64,000 nt of DNA from an uncultured Bacteroidales bacterium (GCA_900318175.1 ONJQ01000009.1:23291-87290), one strand, 5' to 3'. Positions 36,024 through 44,910 are shown, counted from the first letter of the stretch. Translations and numbers: made by a program. The notes: a model not told the origin generated them from the sequence alone.

Positions 36024-38402
36024 TTAGAAGCATAATTCCACACCGGCCTCAAAGCGCGGGAGGTTCAGCTTGAAAGCTGTGGGGCTGGTGGGGTCGGCAT
36101 TATAGTTGGTTGTCAAACCCGTAAGACGGTAGCGGCAGTAAAGGCCAATGGCATCGTAGGCAATGCGGGTGGTAACGCCGAAGTTGACCTTGTAGTTATC
36201 CTGATATTCCGGATTGGCAATGGAAGAAGTGGTGCTTTTTGCATGATTGTAGAGTTTGCCCTCACGGATATAATGGTACCCGCCGTACGAGACATAGGCA
36301 CCGAGATCCCAGTGGACTCCCTTGCCGAGCATCCCCCCACCGACAAAGCGGACACGCTGGAAGAGTTCGAGGCTGCCCTCGTCGAAGACGTAGTATTTCT
36401 TGTCAGGGGTGTTACTTAAAGCAAAGAGATTGTCGAGGCGGTTGGATTTGTCGGGGACGAAGTTGAATCGAGTGGAGGCATATTCAAGACCGATACCAAT
36501 ACTGTAAGCCTTGGCCAAGCGGTTGAGCATACGCACACCGACATGAATGGTGGGAGAGAAGAATTTGCATTCCTGTTCCTGTGAGCTGAGGCGGAACATG
36601 TTTCCTGCCATGATGTAAAAGTCCCAATAGATATTGCTGACATCCCAGCCGCCTTTATGGGATGTCTGCACAAGGGTGAGGTCGTTACCGGTGATTTTCT
36701 GTACTATATCGTTGTTGCCCTGCATAATATAGTTGGGACGGCTGAAACTGCACTTGGTGTCGAACCCTGTGACGGCAAGAGTCTGGTTTTGCTTGTCGGT
36801 AAGACGGAAGGAGGCGGTGTAGCCGTTGTACCACACGTTGAGGGTGCGGCGGTAGAGCTGGTTCTTGGGGAAACTGAAGGCACTGGCTGTGTCCATCGTA
36901 TCAATATTGATGTGGATGTAGGTATCGAGCGTGCCATCCTCGTTCTGCCAATTGAAGAAGAGGGGACGGCTGAGGTCTTTCGACCCGATACTGCTGAGCA
37001 GGTGCAGCTCTACCGAGTCGGCCTTTTCCACAAAGCGGAAAGTGGGACGGGCAGCAGGTTTCTGTTTCTTGTTGCAGAAATAACCGGCTTGCGGCACACC
37101 GTAACCAAAGGCATAGTCGAAATAGGGGTAGAGGTCGGCAGACTTTTCTATTTCATGGAAGAGCTGCATTGCCGTGAGCCCCGGGCAGGCCTGCAAGGCA
37201 CAGGCTGCAAAACCGGCCACCAAGGGGCATGAGAATGATGTGCCGTCAACATAATTGACAGCCATGTTGCTGGAGGGGCTGGCGGCCAAGGCATGGCCAA
37301 AGGCGGAGACATTGGGTTTGAGTTTGCCCGTGGCACTGGGGCCGAACGAACTGAATGAGATATGTTTATAATTCTTAAGATTGGCCTCGATACCACCCAC
37401 ACAGAGGGCGCTGTCGGCATCGGCAGGGGTGATGATGGTGCGCCAATGATTGTCGGTGGCCTCGTTGCCGGCCGAGTTGCAGACCAGCATGCCTTTACGT
37501 GCAGCCATGTTGGCAGCCTTGGCGACATAGGAAGTGCCGTTCATCTCCTGCACATTGTAGCGCTCCTTGCCATAGCCAAGGGAGCTGCTGATGATTTGTG
37601 CGCCGTTCTTGTCGGCCCATTCCATGGCTTGCATCCACCACACCTCTTCTTTGAACGGTTCCAGTTCCACCTCGGTGCGGGCCAGGAGGAACTCGGCACC
37701 GGTGGCCAGACCCAAGTGCCGCCCGTCGGGTGCTATGCCGGCTATGCAGCTGAGGGTCATAGTGCCATGGCTGTTCCAGCCGTAGACATCCTCTTTATCG
37801 TTGCAGAAGTTCCACGTCTTGATGATTTGATGGTTGTCGAAGAGGTGCTTGAAGGCTTGGTGAGTGTTGACTTTGGGGAAACCGCCGTCGAAGACAGCTA
37901 TGCGGACACCCTTGCCGTTGATGCCGAGTTCGTCAAACTGACGGCCACCCATGCGTACAAGTTGGTCGGTGAGGGGGGTAGGCTGGGCGGACAAGTCAGA
38001 CTGGTCAGACAAGGCGGACGGGGCGGACGGGGCGGACGATGATGCCGGGTGCATCTCGGAGGCAATCAGATGGGTGCCTTTGACGAACGACAGCTGCTCG
38101 ATGCGGCTCATCTGTTCCGGCGTGGCCATGACGGCAACGGCGTTGAGCCAACGGGAGGTGCCCACCTCCTCGGTAGCGATGGCGCCAATCTGCGACACGT
38201 AGCTGCTGTTGAGGGGATAGTTGCTCACATCGTAGAGGTCGGCGCCACACTGACGGTAACGCTCAATGGCTTTGGCATCAAAATAGGTGTAAGGGTCGAA
38301 TGTGGTGCCCTGCTTGTCGGTGAGGAACACCCAGTAGCATGACTGGCTGAAGGCCGGAAGGAAGGCCAACATCGCCAACAAGGAAAAGACGATTTTTTTC
38401 AT
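36024..38402 (-). CDS. Subtilisin-like serine protease (S8) with barrel-like C-terminal region
   Basis: The 792-aa product has a signal peptide (1-19), then a Bacteroidetes-type S8 pro-region (YWVFLTDKQGTTFDPYTYFD, SRWLNAVAVMA) to about residue 115. A Ser/Asp/Pro-rich linker lies at 121-143. The protease domain has D172 in AVFDGG, H212 in NSHGTM, N313 in SAGNEA and S389 in GTSFSCPLVAG, so the triad is complete. Residues ~460-590 form a linker domain. The last ~190 residues resemble outer-membrane strands (VHWDLGAYVSYGGYHYIREG) and end GVELCF, rather than a T9SS sorting domain. It is the last gene of the gmk-mre-porZ-recO operon. Confidence 0.88.
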   Translation of the reverse strand: MKKIVFSLLAMLAFLPAFSQSCYWVFLTDKQGTTFDPYTYFDAKAIERYRQCGADLYDVSNYPLNSSYVSQIGAIATEEVGTSRWLNAVAVMATPEQMSRIEQLSFVKGTHLIASEMHPASSSAPSAPSALSDQSDLSAQPTPLTDQLVRMGGRQFDELGINGKGVRIAVFDGGFPKVNTHQAFKHLFDNHQIIKTWNFCNDKEDVYGWNSHGTMTLSCIAGIAPDGRHLGLATGAEFLLARTEVELEPFKEEVWWMQAMEWADKNGAQIISSSLGYGKERYNVQEMNGTSYVAKAANMAARKGMLVCNSAGNEATDNHWRTIITPADADSALCVGGIEANLKNYKHISFSSFGPSATGKLKPNVSAFGHALAASPSSNMAVNYVDGTSFSCPLVAGFAACALQACPGLTAMQLFHEIEKSADLYPYFDYAFGYGVPQAGYFCNKKQKPAARPTFRFVEKADSVELHLLSSIGSKDLSRPLFFNWQNEDGTLDTYIHINIDTMDTASAFSFPKNQLYRRTLNVWYNGYTASFRLTDKQNQTLAVTGFDTKCSFSRPNYIMQGNNDIVQKITGNDLTLVQTSHKGGWDVSNIYWDFYIMAGNMFRLSSQEQECKFFSPTIHVGVRMLNRLAKAYSIGIGLEYASTRFNFVPDKSNRLDNLFALSNTPDKKYYVFDEGSLELFQRVRFVGGGMLGKGVHWDLGAYVSYGGYHYIREGKLYNHAKSTTSSIANPEYQDNYKVNFGVTTRIAYDAIGLYCRYRLTGLTTNYNADPTSPTAFKLNLPRFEAGVELCF
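37983..38036 (-). repeat. Ser-Asp/Ser-Ala coding repeat in the protease linker
   Basis: The linker encodes SAPSAPSALSDQSDLSAQ. At DNA level it is built from short units related to GGCGGACGG and GTCAGACTG in tandem. A similar Ser-Asp block occurs in the unrelated protein at 54292-54366. Confidence 0.75.
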
Positions 38403-38435
38403 AGTGATAACCTTTTTAATTATTGTAATGTAACT

Positions 38436-39167
38436 TTATTGCAGAACAGAATGGAGTATTTCGTGCGACTGGAAGTTGTGGAACTCGGCAAGGTGCAGCT
38501 GGAAGTATTCCAGCATGCGGTTGATGAGTTCCGTGCGTTGGGCAAGGGTGGCGGAGGGAAGGGGGCTGCCGCCGTCAACAGCCTGGAGATAGTGGTGCAG
38601 GAGGAGGGATGTGGAGCCGTCGAGGGTGTGCTCGCCGCTGTACTGGTAGCGGCCCGCAAGCATGTCGAAAAGGGGCTCGCGTGGACTGTAGTTGTCCAAA
38701 GGTTCTATGCCCATGTGACGCGAAACGGAGAGCATGAAGGTGATGGGCAGTTGGGCTGCCGGGATGGGAGACTGGGGGTGCATGGCGCCGACAACATAGT
38801 CGAAGAGTTCCGGCATAGGCTCCTCCTCGCGGAGGGTCTTATAAAGGAGCTCAGTCATGAAGAAACGCAGGGCGTGGCGCGACATCTCGTCGGCACGTGC
38901 CATGGCTATGGACTGCGGTATGCCACGATGGGGAGCAATCTCCTTGAGGTAGTTGATGGATGTTTTGGGGTTGTTGTAAACCACAAGGTCGAGGTAGCTG
39001 AGCGGCTGGAGGAGGTTCTGCTTGGTGCGACTGCCCCCTTTGCGCACACCTTTGAGGATATAGGAGCGCACCCCAAGCTGACGCGTGAAAATCTTGGCTA
39101 TTACCGACGACTCGGAATAGGCAGTGGTGTGCAGCACCAAGGCAGGGGTCGAGAGGGTAGGAATCAC
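38436..39167 (-). CDS. recO: DNA repair protein RecO
   Basis: The 243-aa product has an N-terminal OB fold: ALVLHTTAYSESSVIAKIFT, LGVRSYILKGVRKGGSR and a KQNLLQPLSYLDLVVY strand. A helical domain follows (ARADEMSRHALRFFMTELLY), and the rest is typical of Bacteroidetes RecO, without the four-Cys zinc site of some homologues. RecO loads RecA onto SSB-coated DNA with RecR. Its ATG overlaps the porZ stop as ATGA (39164-39167). In many Bacteroidetes recO lies next to porZ. The subtilisin gene follows after 33 nt. Confidence 0.94.
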   Translation of the reverse strand: MIPTLSTPALVLHTTAYSESSVIAKIFTRQLGVRSYILKGVRKGGSRTKQNLLQPLSYLDLVVYNNPKTSINYLKEIAPHRGIPQSIAMARADEMSRHALRFFMTELLYKTLREEEPMPELFDYVVGAMHPQSPIPAAQLPITFMLSVSRHMGIEPLDNYSPREPLFDMLAGRYQYSGEHTLDGSTSLLLHHYLQAVDGGSPLPSATLAQRTELINRMLEYFQLHLAEFHNFQSHEILHSVLQ

Positions 39168-41497
39168 CTTATGACAAGTATTTTGGCAACGGAGCGCATA
39201 TTGCCCGATGCGTCGGAGGCAAAAACATAATAGGTGCCGGAAGAGACGCGGTCACCGTTGTTGGTGCGACCGTTCCAGACGGCCTGCCCGCCATGTGCAT
39301 TGGTGGAGAAGACCACGTGGCCGCGGGCATCGGTAATATGGACCAAGGCATCGCGGGTGAAGCCCTTGACAGCAATGGGGCCGTCGTAGCCCGGACGGAC
39401 GGGATTGGGAAAAGCGTGGATGTCGGCCAGAGGCTCGGTGTAGCCCACGGTGGCGGTGGAGCGGTAGGACTGCAGCCCCATGTCAGTGCCGACATAGACA
39501 ACGCCGCTTTCGGGATGGACGGTGAGGGCCACAATCTTGTCCGAAGCCAAAGGGCTGTTGGCTGTGGTGAAGTGATGGAGCTGTTCCAAGCCGTTGGCAG
39601 AAATGAGATAGAGGCCGTTGTTGGAGGTGCCCACCCACTTGCGGTTGGCGCCGTCCACAGCCATGCAGGTGATGCTCTCATAGGCCATGAGGTACTCATT
39701 GATGCCGTCCTCATTGAAGAGGATGTTGGAGCAGTTGACAGGTGACGTCTCGCCATTGCCGCCATTGGCAAAAGCGCGGTAGCCATCGTAAATAACTTTC
39801 AACCCTTTGTCGGTGCCAAACCAGAGGTCGCCGGAGCGGTCCTGCACCAGGCAGGTGACGGTGTGGGTCTCCAGCTTGCTGCCGTTGTTGGGGTTGACAA
39901 CAGCCTGTCGGCTCTCACCGTCGTGGACAAAGAGGCGGTTGCTCTTGCCGATGAACCACTTGTAGCCAGTAATGCTATCCCACACCAGCTTGTCAATCTC
40001 TTTCTTGTCGACAGAGAGTCCCTGCAGCACCGGACTGATGTCGAAATTGCGCCAAGAGCCGTCGCGATAGCGGACGGCCAGTCCATGATCCACCAGCGAG
40101 CTGGTCACCCAGAGGTTCCCTTGGTCGTCGTAGGCCAAGCCGGAGACACGGTGATGGATAAACGTGCCACTGGTAAAGGGCTCCAGTGCTCCCTGCGTGT
40201 TGGACTGGTCGAAGAGGGTCTGCACTTGGTTGTCGTGTATGTCGAGCACACCGTAGCCCCACGAGGTGGCGCTGATATGTTTGCTGTCCTTGGGGTCCAC
40301 GGCCATGTAGAGGACATCCTGAAAGGCGGGGATGCCGTCAGCGACGGAGATTTGCGACCACTCCCCTTTCTCGAAGATAGAGAGGGAGCCGAGAATACCA
40401 GCACTCTCGTAAGTGGGTTTCTTGCCGCCGGGGCAGAGGTAGAGCTTGTTATAGGTGGAGGCCAAACTGTAGACATAGTCGTCGTTGAAGGGACCCGCAG
40501 GGGCGTGGGCAGAGACCTCCGTGTAGCCGCGTGGCACCTCGATAAGGCCGGCCCACGTGTGGCCTATCCACAGGGTGCCATCACTGTCCATGTCGACATC
40601 CTCGGCTGCCACGCCATAGGTGGGCAAAGTGGTGATTACGTCGGTGAGTGAGAACTGGCTGTTGTATATTTCAATCGAACTAAAGCGGTTCAAGACAATC
40701 TGGCTGCCACAGCACCGCAACGAGCGCACTGTTCCCGTGCCCCATGTGCCCCAGTTGTCGGGACCCTGCTGATAGAAGGTGGTCATGCTGTCAGGATTGT
40801 CGGTGCAGGCGGCCACTACCAAACGGTTGTTGCAGACGTCGAGCATACGGACGGACATGCCCGCCAAGGGGGACAGCGTATCCCGCGTCCACGTCTCGTA
40901 GATATGCAGCCGGTTGCTGCCACGCGGAGCAGACATAAGGCCATTGTCAGTACCTGCGACGATGTGCCCCTCGGTAAAAGCCACGTCGTAGACCACGCCG
41001 CTCTCGCCGTCGGGGCCAAGGTAGTAGGTCTCCGCCACCTCATGGCGGCGGGCGTCCACCACCACGATGCCGAAGCCTGTGGCAAGGTAGACCTTGTCGC
41101 CGTCAAAACGGATGTGGTAAATCTTCTTGTCGCCTCCCTGTCCGCTGTAGCGGATGTCGGCAATATGATACACCTTGCCGCCTTGCATCAAGTCCACACC
41201 AGAATTGGCGTATGCCACAGCAAGGCACTGCGAGGCCTGGTCGTATGCCATGGCGCTGATGCCTACATCGGTCAGTCCGTTGGACTTGGTCATGGGGATG
41301 ACTTCCTTGCCTTCGGGTCGATAGCGAAAGAGGGCCATGCGTGTGGCAGCGTACACCTCGGACTGAGCCACACACACATGACGGGCAGCAACAAACGAGT
41401 TGTGGTCGCGCCACTCCCCTATTGCCGACTGGGCACTGACAACATGACCAACGGCAAACAACAACAGGAAAGGAAGGAAACGTCTCATGGATGTCAT
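39164..41497 (-). CDS. porZ: Type IX secretion system protein PorZ
   Basis: The 777-aa product has a signal peptide ending HVVSAQSAIGEWRDHNSF; the SAxGxWRDHxSF opening is a PorZ hallmark. Two beta-propeller domains follow (two-component-regulator-type repeats such as LWIGHTWAGLIEVPRG, LWFGTDKGLKVIYDG and KWVGTSNNGLYLIS). The end is a T9SS C-terminal domain (AFPNPVRPGYDGPIAVKG, GTYYVFASDASGN). PorZ is a surface component of the attachment complex that presents anionic LPS to the PorU sortase; its length matches the ~776-aa P. gingivalis protein. ATGA overlaps with both mreD and recO indicate coupled translation. Confidence 0.93.
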   Translation of the reverse strand: MTSMRRFLPFLLLFAVGHVVSAQSAIGEWRDHNSFVAARHVCVAQSEVYAATRMALFRYRPEGKEVIPMTKSNGLTDVGISAMAYDQASQCLAVAYANSGVDLMQGGKVYHIADIRYSGQGGDKKIYHIRFDGDKVYLATGFGIVVVDARRHEVAETYYLGPDGESGVVYDVAFTEGHIVAGTDNGLMSAPRGSNRLHIYETWTRDTLSPLAGMSVRMLDVCNNRLVVAACTDNPDSMTTFYQQGPDNWGTWGTGTVRSLRCCGSQIVLNRFSSIEIYNSQFSLTDVITTLPTYGVAAEDVDMDSDGTLWIGHTWAGLIEVPRGYTEVSAHAPAGPFNDDYVYSLASTYNKLYLCPGGKKPTYESAGILGSLSIFEKGEWSQISVADGIPAFQDVLYMAVDPKDSKHISATSWGYGVLDIHDNQVQTLFDQSNTQGALEPFTSGTFIHHRVSGLAYDDQGNLWVTSSLVDHGLAVRYRDGSWRNFDISPVLQGLSVDKKEIDKLVWDSITGYKWFIGKSNRLFVHDGESRQAVVNPNNGSKLETHTVTCLVQDRSGDLWFGTDKGLKVIYDGYRAFANGGNGETSPVNCSNILFNEDGINEYLMAYESITCMAVDGANRKWVGTSNNGLYLISANGLEQLHHFTTANSPLASDKIVALTVHPESGVVYVGTDMGLQSYRSTATVGYTEPLADIHAFPNPVRPGYDGPIAVKGFTRDALVHITDARGHVVFSTNAHGGQAVWNGRTNNGDRVSSGTYYVFASDASGNMRSVAKILVIR

Positions 41498-42012
41498 TTC
41501 TTTTGGGGTGAGATAAGAAGCTGGCTCAACAGCAGCAGCAACCAGGTGGCCACGGTGTCAAGCAGCATGGAGAGCAGCGTCATCCAGAAATTGCCGAAAC
41601 TGAAAGCCTCCAAAAGGCAATAGGTGAAGCTGTAAACTGCCGACATGACAAACAGGTAGACGGCAAAGGTCTGGAAGGGTACAGTGTGGACGCTGGGCAC
41701 ATCAATGACGGCCTCGTTGGGGTCGTCGCGTGTAAGCATCCGGTTGCCGATAATCACACGCACAAAGGCCATCATGGTGCAACTGAAGGTGTGGAATCCG
41801 GGGATGTTGCAGAAGATGTCGACCAATGCACCCGCGGCAAAGGCTATCAGCAGCAACGGGATATTGCCCACACGGGTGGGCAGCATCAGGACAGCAAGGA
41901 TGTAGATGAAAGGTATCACGTACCCTCCAAAACTGACGTAGTTGAGCAACAAGATTTGCAGCACTATGAGCACCACAAAGCGGAATATGTTTGATAAAAC
42001 CAGTTTTGTCAT
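41494..42012 (-). CDS. mreD: Rod shape-determining protein MreD
   Basis: The 172-aa product has about five hydrophobic helices: FRFVVLIVLQILLLNYVSF, VIPFIYILAVLMLPT, IPLLLIAFAAGALVDIF, FAVYLFVMSAVYSFTYCLLE and LLSMLLDTVATWLLLLLSQL. It is part of the elongasome that positions wall synthesis along the cell body. The FAAGALVDIFCNIPGFHTFS stretch is typical of Bacteroidetes MreD. Its start overlaps the mreC stop and its stop overlaps the porZ start, each by four bases. mreB, mrdA and rodA are not in the window. Confidence 0.9.
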   Translation of the reverse strand: MTKLVLSNIFRFVVLIVLQILLLNYVSFGGYVIPFIYILAVLMLPTRVGNIPLLLIAFAAGALVDIFCNIPGFHTFSCTMMAFVRVIIGNRMLTRDDPNEAVIDVPSVHTVPFQTFAVYLFVMSAVYSFTYCLLEAFSFGNFWMTLLSMLLDTVATWLLLLLSQLLISPQKK

Positions 42013-42851
42013 TTCTGTTCGTCCTCCATCTTTGTGCGGGCTATGAGCGAATCCTGCTCAGCCTTGAAATGGTTGTCTATGATATACACGTGGTCCAGCT
42101 TGGTGAATTCGGTGGCCAGACGCACCTTGATGGTGTAGAATCCGCTGCCCCGCTCAGTCATGGTCTGCTCCACAAAGCCCACCATGACACCCTCGGGGAA
42201 GTCGTTGGCCATGCCGCTGGTGACGATGGTGTCGTTGGGGTAGAGCTTATGTGTGGTGGGGATGTCAATAAGGGTTGCGTAGCGGAAATCGCCTCCTCGC
42301 CACACCAAGGAGCCGTTGGTATTGATACGGCTAATCTTCACGCTGTTGCGGCTGTTGGAGTGCAGCACCGGCATGATGGTGGCAAAATTGTCCGTGGTAT
42401 TCACCACTACGCCCACAATGCCCTGCGGCGAGATGACAGCCTGGTCCAGCTTGATGCCCTGCTTGCGCCCCTTGTTGATCATGATGTAGTTGTTGGGGCG
42501 ATTCCACGAGTTTTTCACCACGCGGGCCTCAGTATAGCTGTAGCGCTGCTTGTAGACGGTGTCGTCCTTGGTGAACTCGCGGAGGTTGTAGCTTATGTAC
42601 GACGATTCCAGCTGTGCCCTGAGTTGTGCATTCTCGGCCGCCAGCCGTTCATTCTCCTTGCGCAGTCCAAAGTAGTCGCCCACCGCCGAGATGGTTCCGT
42701 AGCAGCGTCCCGCTATGGCATTGCCCGCCCGCACAATCTTAGAACCTTGATAGTTGCTGTTCTGGGTGATGAAGATAATAGCCAGAATCTCCAACAGCAG
42801 GAAGACGAAGACGAAGTTGTACCGTTTGATAAAAGCCAGTAGTGCGTCCAT
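42009..42851 (-). CDS. mreC: Rod shape-determining protein MreC
   Basis: The 280-aa product has an N-terminal TM helix (FVFVFLLLEILAIIFITQN) and a coiled coil (GLRKENERLAAENAQLRAQL). The periplasmic beta-barrel core has the family landmarks NNYIMINKGRKQGIKLDQAV, SPQGIVGVVVNTTDNFA and NDTIVTSGMANDFPEGVMVG. MreC bridges MreB/MreD to the penicillin-binding proteins. It lies 20 nt after gmk and overlaps mreD by four bases. Confidence 0.94.
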   Translation of the reverse strand: MDALLAFIKRYNFVFVFLLLEILAIIFITQNSNYQGSKIVRAGNAIAGRCYGTISAVGDYFGLRKENERLAAENAQLRAQLESSYISYNLREFTKDDTVYKQRYSYTEARVVKNSWNRPNNYIMINKGRKQGIKLDQAVISPQGIVGVVVNTTDNFATIMPVLHSNSRNSVKISRINTNGSLVWRGGDFRYATLIDIPTTHKLYPNDTIVTSGMANDFPEGVMVGFVEQTMTERGSGFYTIKVRLATEFTKLDHVYIIDNHFKAEQDSLIARTKMEDEQK

Positions 42852-42871
42852 CCTTTTCTAATCTTTGGTGA

Positions 42872-43441
42872 TTATCTGCTGAGATAGTTATTAATGACTC
42901 GCTGGGTCTCGTCGACGGAACGGTTCAAGTCGTCGTTGAGTATGGTCACATCGAACTTGTCGGCCATCTTCAGCTCAGCGGCACTGCGGGCCAACCGCTT
43001 GGAGATGGCCTCCTCGGTCTCGGTGCCGCGGGTGCGCAGACGCATCTCCAACACCTCGATGCTGGGGGGCATCACAAAGAGGGCCAAGGCCTCGCTGCCG
43101 AAATATTTCTTGATGTTCATGCCACCGTTTACGTCGACGTCAAAGATAATGACATGCCCGTTGTCCCAAATGCGGTCAATCTCCGATTTCAGTGTGCCAT
43201 AGCGCGTGCCGGCATAGACCTCTTCCCATTCAAGGAACTGCCCTTCGGCCACTCTCTTATCAAACTCCTCGGGAGTAAGGAAATAATAGTCCACACCGTT
43301 TTGCTCGCCCTGACGTGCCGGGCGGCTTGTGGCGGAGATGGAGAATTCGAAACAGTCGAACCGTTTCAGTATCTCCCGGATGATGGTTGTCTTGCCACTG
43401 CCCGAAGGGGCCGAAAACAAGATGGCTTTGCGATTATTCAT
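42872..43441 (-). CDS. gmk: Guanylate kinase
   Basis: The 189-aa product phosphorylates GMP to GDP with ATP. The P-loop is SAPSGSGKTTIIREIL (about residues 9-24). The GMP-binding stretch reads FSISATSRPARQGEQNGVDY and FLEWEEVYAGTRYGTLKSEI, and the lid follows as RLRTRGTETEEAISKRLARS. The length is typical for a bacterial guanylate kinase. It is in the second position of a long operon between a coiled-coil protein and mreC. Pairing of gmk with envelope genes is seen in other Bacteroidetes. Confidence 0.96.
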   Translation of the reverse strand: MNNRKAILFSAPSGSGKTTIIREILKRFDCFEFSISATSRPARQGEQNGVDYYFLTPEEFDKRVAEGQFLEWEEVYAGTRYGTLKSEIDRIWDNGHVIIFDVDVNGGMNIKKYFGSEALALFVMPPSIEVLEMRLRTRGTETEEAISKRLARSAAELKMADKFDVTILNDDLNRSVDETQRVINNYLSR

Positions 43442-43495
43442 AGTGAGCGGATATTGTAGTTTGGCAGGGTTAAGCTCCCCGCACAGTTGTCATTG

Positions 43496-44605
43496 TCAGA
43501 ATTTGCGGTCGAAAATCTTGTAGAAACTCTTTACCACCAACGAGTTCTCATGCCACATATACTGGGCTGCCACCTCGGACACATAGGCCAATGCCTCCTC
43601 ACGACTGCTGTAGTTGTTGAGGCGGAGAATAAAGTCGTTGTAGGCCTTCATGTTGTTGTGGAACAACTCGCTCATGAAACTGAACTTATCGTTGATGTTG
43701 ATGATGGTGCGCAGGTCGTCAACCTTCTTGGCGTTCACACGAGTCTCCAATTGATCTTCCACATTGCGGCCATGCTTGTTCAAAGCGTCGGCCAGGGTGC
43801 GCACACGGGGTTCCTCATCGGTGTTGCTTTTCAGGTAGTCAAACAGCGACTCCTGACCTTTGCTCTTGGCGGGTTTTGCGGGTTTCTCAGCCGGTTTTGG
43901 CTCTTCGGCAAAAAGCTCGTCATTCCTGTTGCCCTCTATCGACTCCATCATTGGCTCGATGACAGATGTCACCTCCGGCTCGGCAGGTTCGGGTGCAAAG
44001 ATGGGTTTCAACTCCTCGGCGGCAGCCTTGCGGGCGGCTTCCTCTTCGGCCTTGCGCTGGGCCTCTGCTGCCTTGCGGGCAGCTTCCTCTTCTGCCTTGC
44101 GCTGGGCTTCCGCTGCCTTGCGGGCGGCTTCCTCTTCGGCCTTACGCTGGGCTTCCGCGGCCTTGCGGGCGGCTTCCTCTTCTGCCTTACGCTGGGCTTC
44201 CGCTGCCTTGCGGGCGGCTTCCTCTTCAGCCTTGCGCTGGGCTTCCGCGGCCTTGCGGGCAGCCTCCTCTTCAGCCTTGCGCTGGGCCTCGGCTGCCTTG
44301 CGGGCGGCTTCCTCTTCAGCCTTGCGCTGGGCCTCGGCTGCCTTGCGGGCGGCTTCCTCTTCAGCCTTGCGCTGGGCCTCGGCGGCTTGGTTCTTCACCT
44401 CCTCGGCGCGTGCGTCAGGATCCTCAGCCACAGGGTTGTCACCCTCGGCCTCTAACTGGAGTGCCTCCATATAGAGGTTGCGCAACTCCTGCAAGATGAT
44501 GTCTATCTCAATTTGGGGTATCGACCCCTTGTTCTGTCTGATGCGAGCGGCTATCAAACCCAGCCTCTCCATCCCCTCCAAAAGCGAGTTTCCCGTGTTC
44601 TTCAT
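43496..44605 (-). CDS. Coiled-coil protein with eight 15-residue repeats, unknown function
   Basis: The 369-aa product has no signal peptide or TM helix. The N-terminal ~60 residues are helical (GMERLGLIAARIRQNKGSIP, IILQELRNLYMEALQL). Eight near-identical 15-mers of the form AAEAQRKAEEEAARK follow at about 73-193, predicted as one long charged helix. A Pro/Glu linker contains APEPAEPEVTS. The C-terminal ~120 residues form a compact helical domain (KKVDDLRTIININDKFSFMS, FHNNMKAYNDFILRLNNYSS) that looks like the conserved part and resembles a Bacteroidetes protein of unknown function. It heads the gmk-mre-porZ operon. The repeats resemble TolA but no membrane anchor is present. Confidence 0.8.
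   Translation of the reverse strand: MKNTGNSLLEGMERLGLIAARIRQNKGSIPQIEIDIILQELRNLYMEALQLEAEGDNPVAEDPDARAEEVKNQAAEAQRKAEEEAARKAAEAQRKAEEEAARKAAEAQRKAEEEAARKAAEAQRKAEEEAARKAAEAQRKAEEEAARKAAEAQRKAEEEAARKAAEAQRKAEEEAARKAAEAQRKAEEEAARKAAAEELKPIFAPEPAEPEVTSVIEPMMESIEGNRNDELFAEEPKPAEKPAKPAKSKGQESLFDYLKSNTDEEPRVRTLADALNKHGRNVEDQLETRVNAKKVDDLRTIININDKFSFMSELFHNNMKAYNDFILRLNNYSSREEALAYVSEVAAQYMWHENSLVVKSFYKIFDRKF
44024..44392 (-). repeat. 45-bp in-frame tandem repeat, eight copies
   Basis: Counting the GCGCTGGGC/ACGCTGGGC unit on the plus strand gives eight copies of a 45-bp unit encoding AAEAQRKAEEEAARK. Copies differ mainly at third positions (GCGG/GCTG, TTCGGC/TCAGCC), so the array is old enough to have drifted yet holds its protein sequence. 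Confidence 0.85.
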
Positions 44606-44674
44606 GATGGTGTGCTTATTTTATTTCACTGTATACAAAAACCTTGCACCGCTTCTTGTGGCGCAAAACAATTT

Positions 44675-44683
44675 GTAAAAATA
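44675..44683 (-). promoter_or_regulatory. -7 box for the gmk-mre-porZ operon
   Basis: The minus strand reads TATTTTTAC, one base from the consensus, with TTTG at 44704-44707 (minus) about 20 nt away as a -33 element. The start codon at 44605 is ~70 nt downstream. Confidence 0.5.
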
Positions 44684-44848
44684 CGAAATAAAACGCAATC
44701 ACCCAAATTTTTTTTGCATGGGGTACTGTTTCCACTCCCTTTGAACCCGCATAAAGAGGTATCTCCTCGCACCGTCACCCAAAGGCAGAGCATTTGCTAA
44801 TCACAGGCAAAAAGCACAACTATTTTTTGTCAAGCCAATAATTTTTCG

Positions 44849-44857
44849 TATCTTTGA
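44849..44857 (+). promoter_or_regulatory. -33/-7 promoter for the M16 peptidase gene
   Basis: TATCTTTGA at 44849-44857 is near consensus, and TTTG at 44826-44829 is exactly 19 nt upstream, the preferred Bacteroidetes spacing. The ATG is 54 nt downstream. The 305-nt spacer 44606-44910 holds this and the divergent promoter. Confidence 0.68.
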
Positions 44858-44910
44858 ATGTTCAAAGGAACCGAGCAAATCACATATATTATTAATTAAT
44901 AACAATTTAT

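Noticed and set aside
44024-44392. Possible CRISPR or tandem satellite
   Set aside because: The 45-bp units are directly adjacent with no spacers and code in frame for a helical repeat, so this is a protein repeat.
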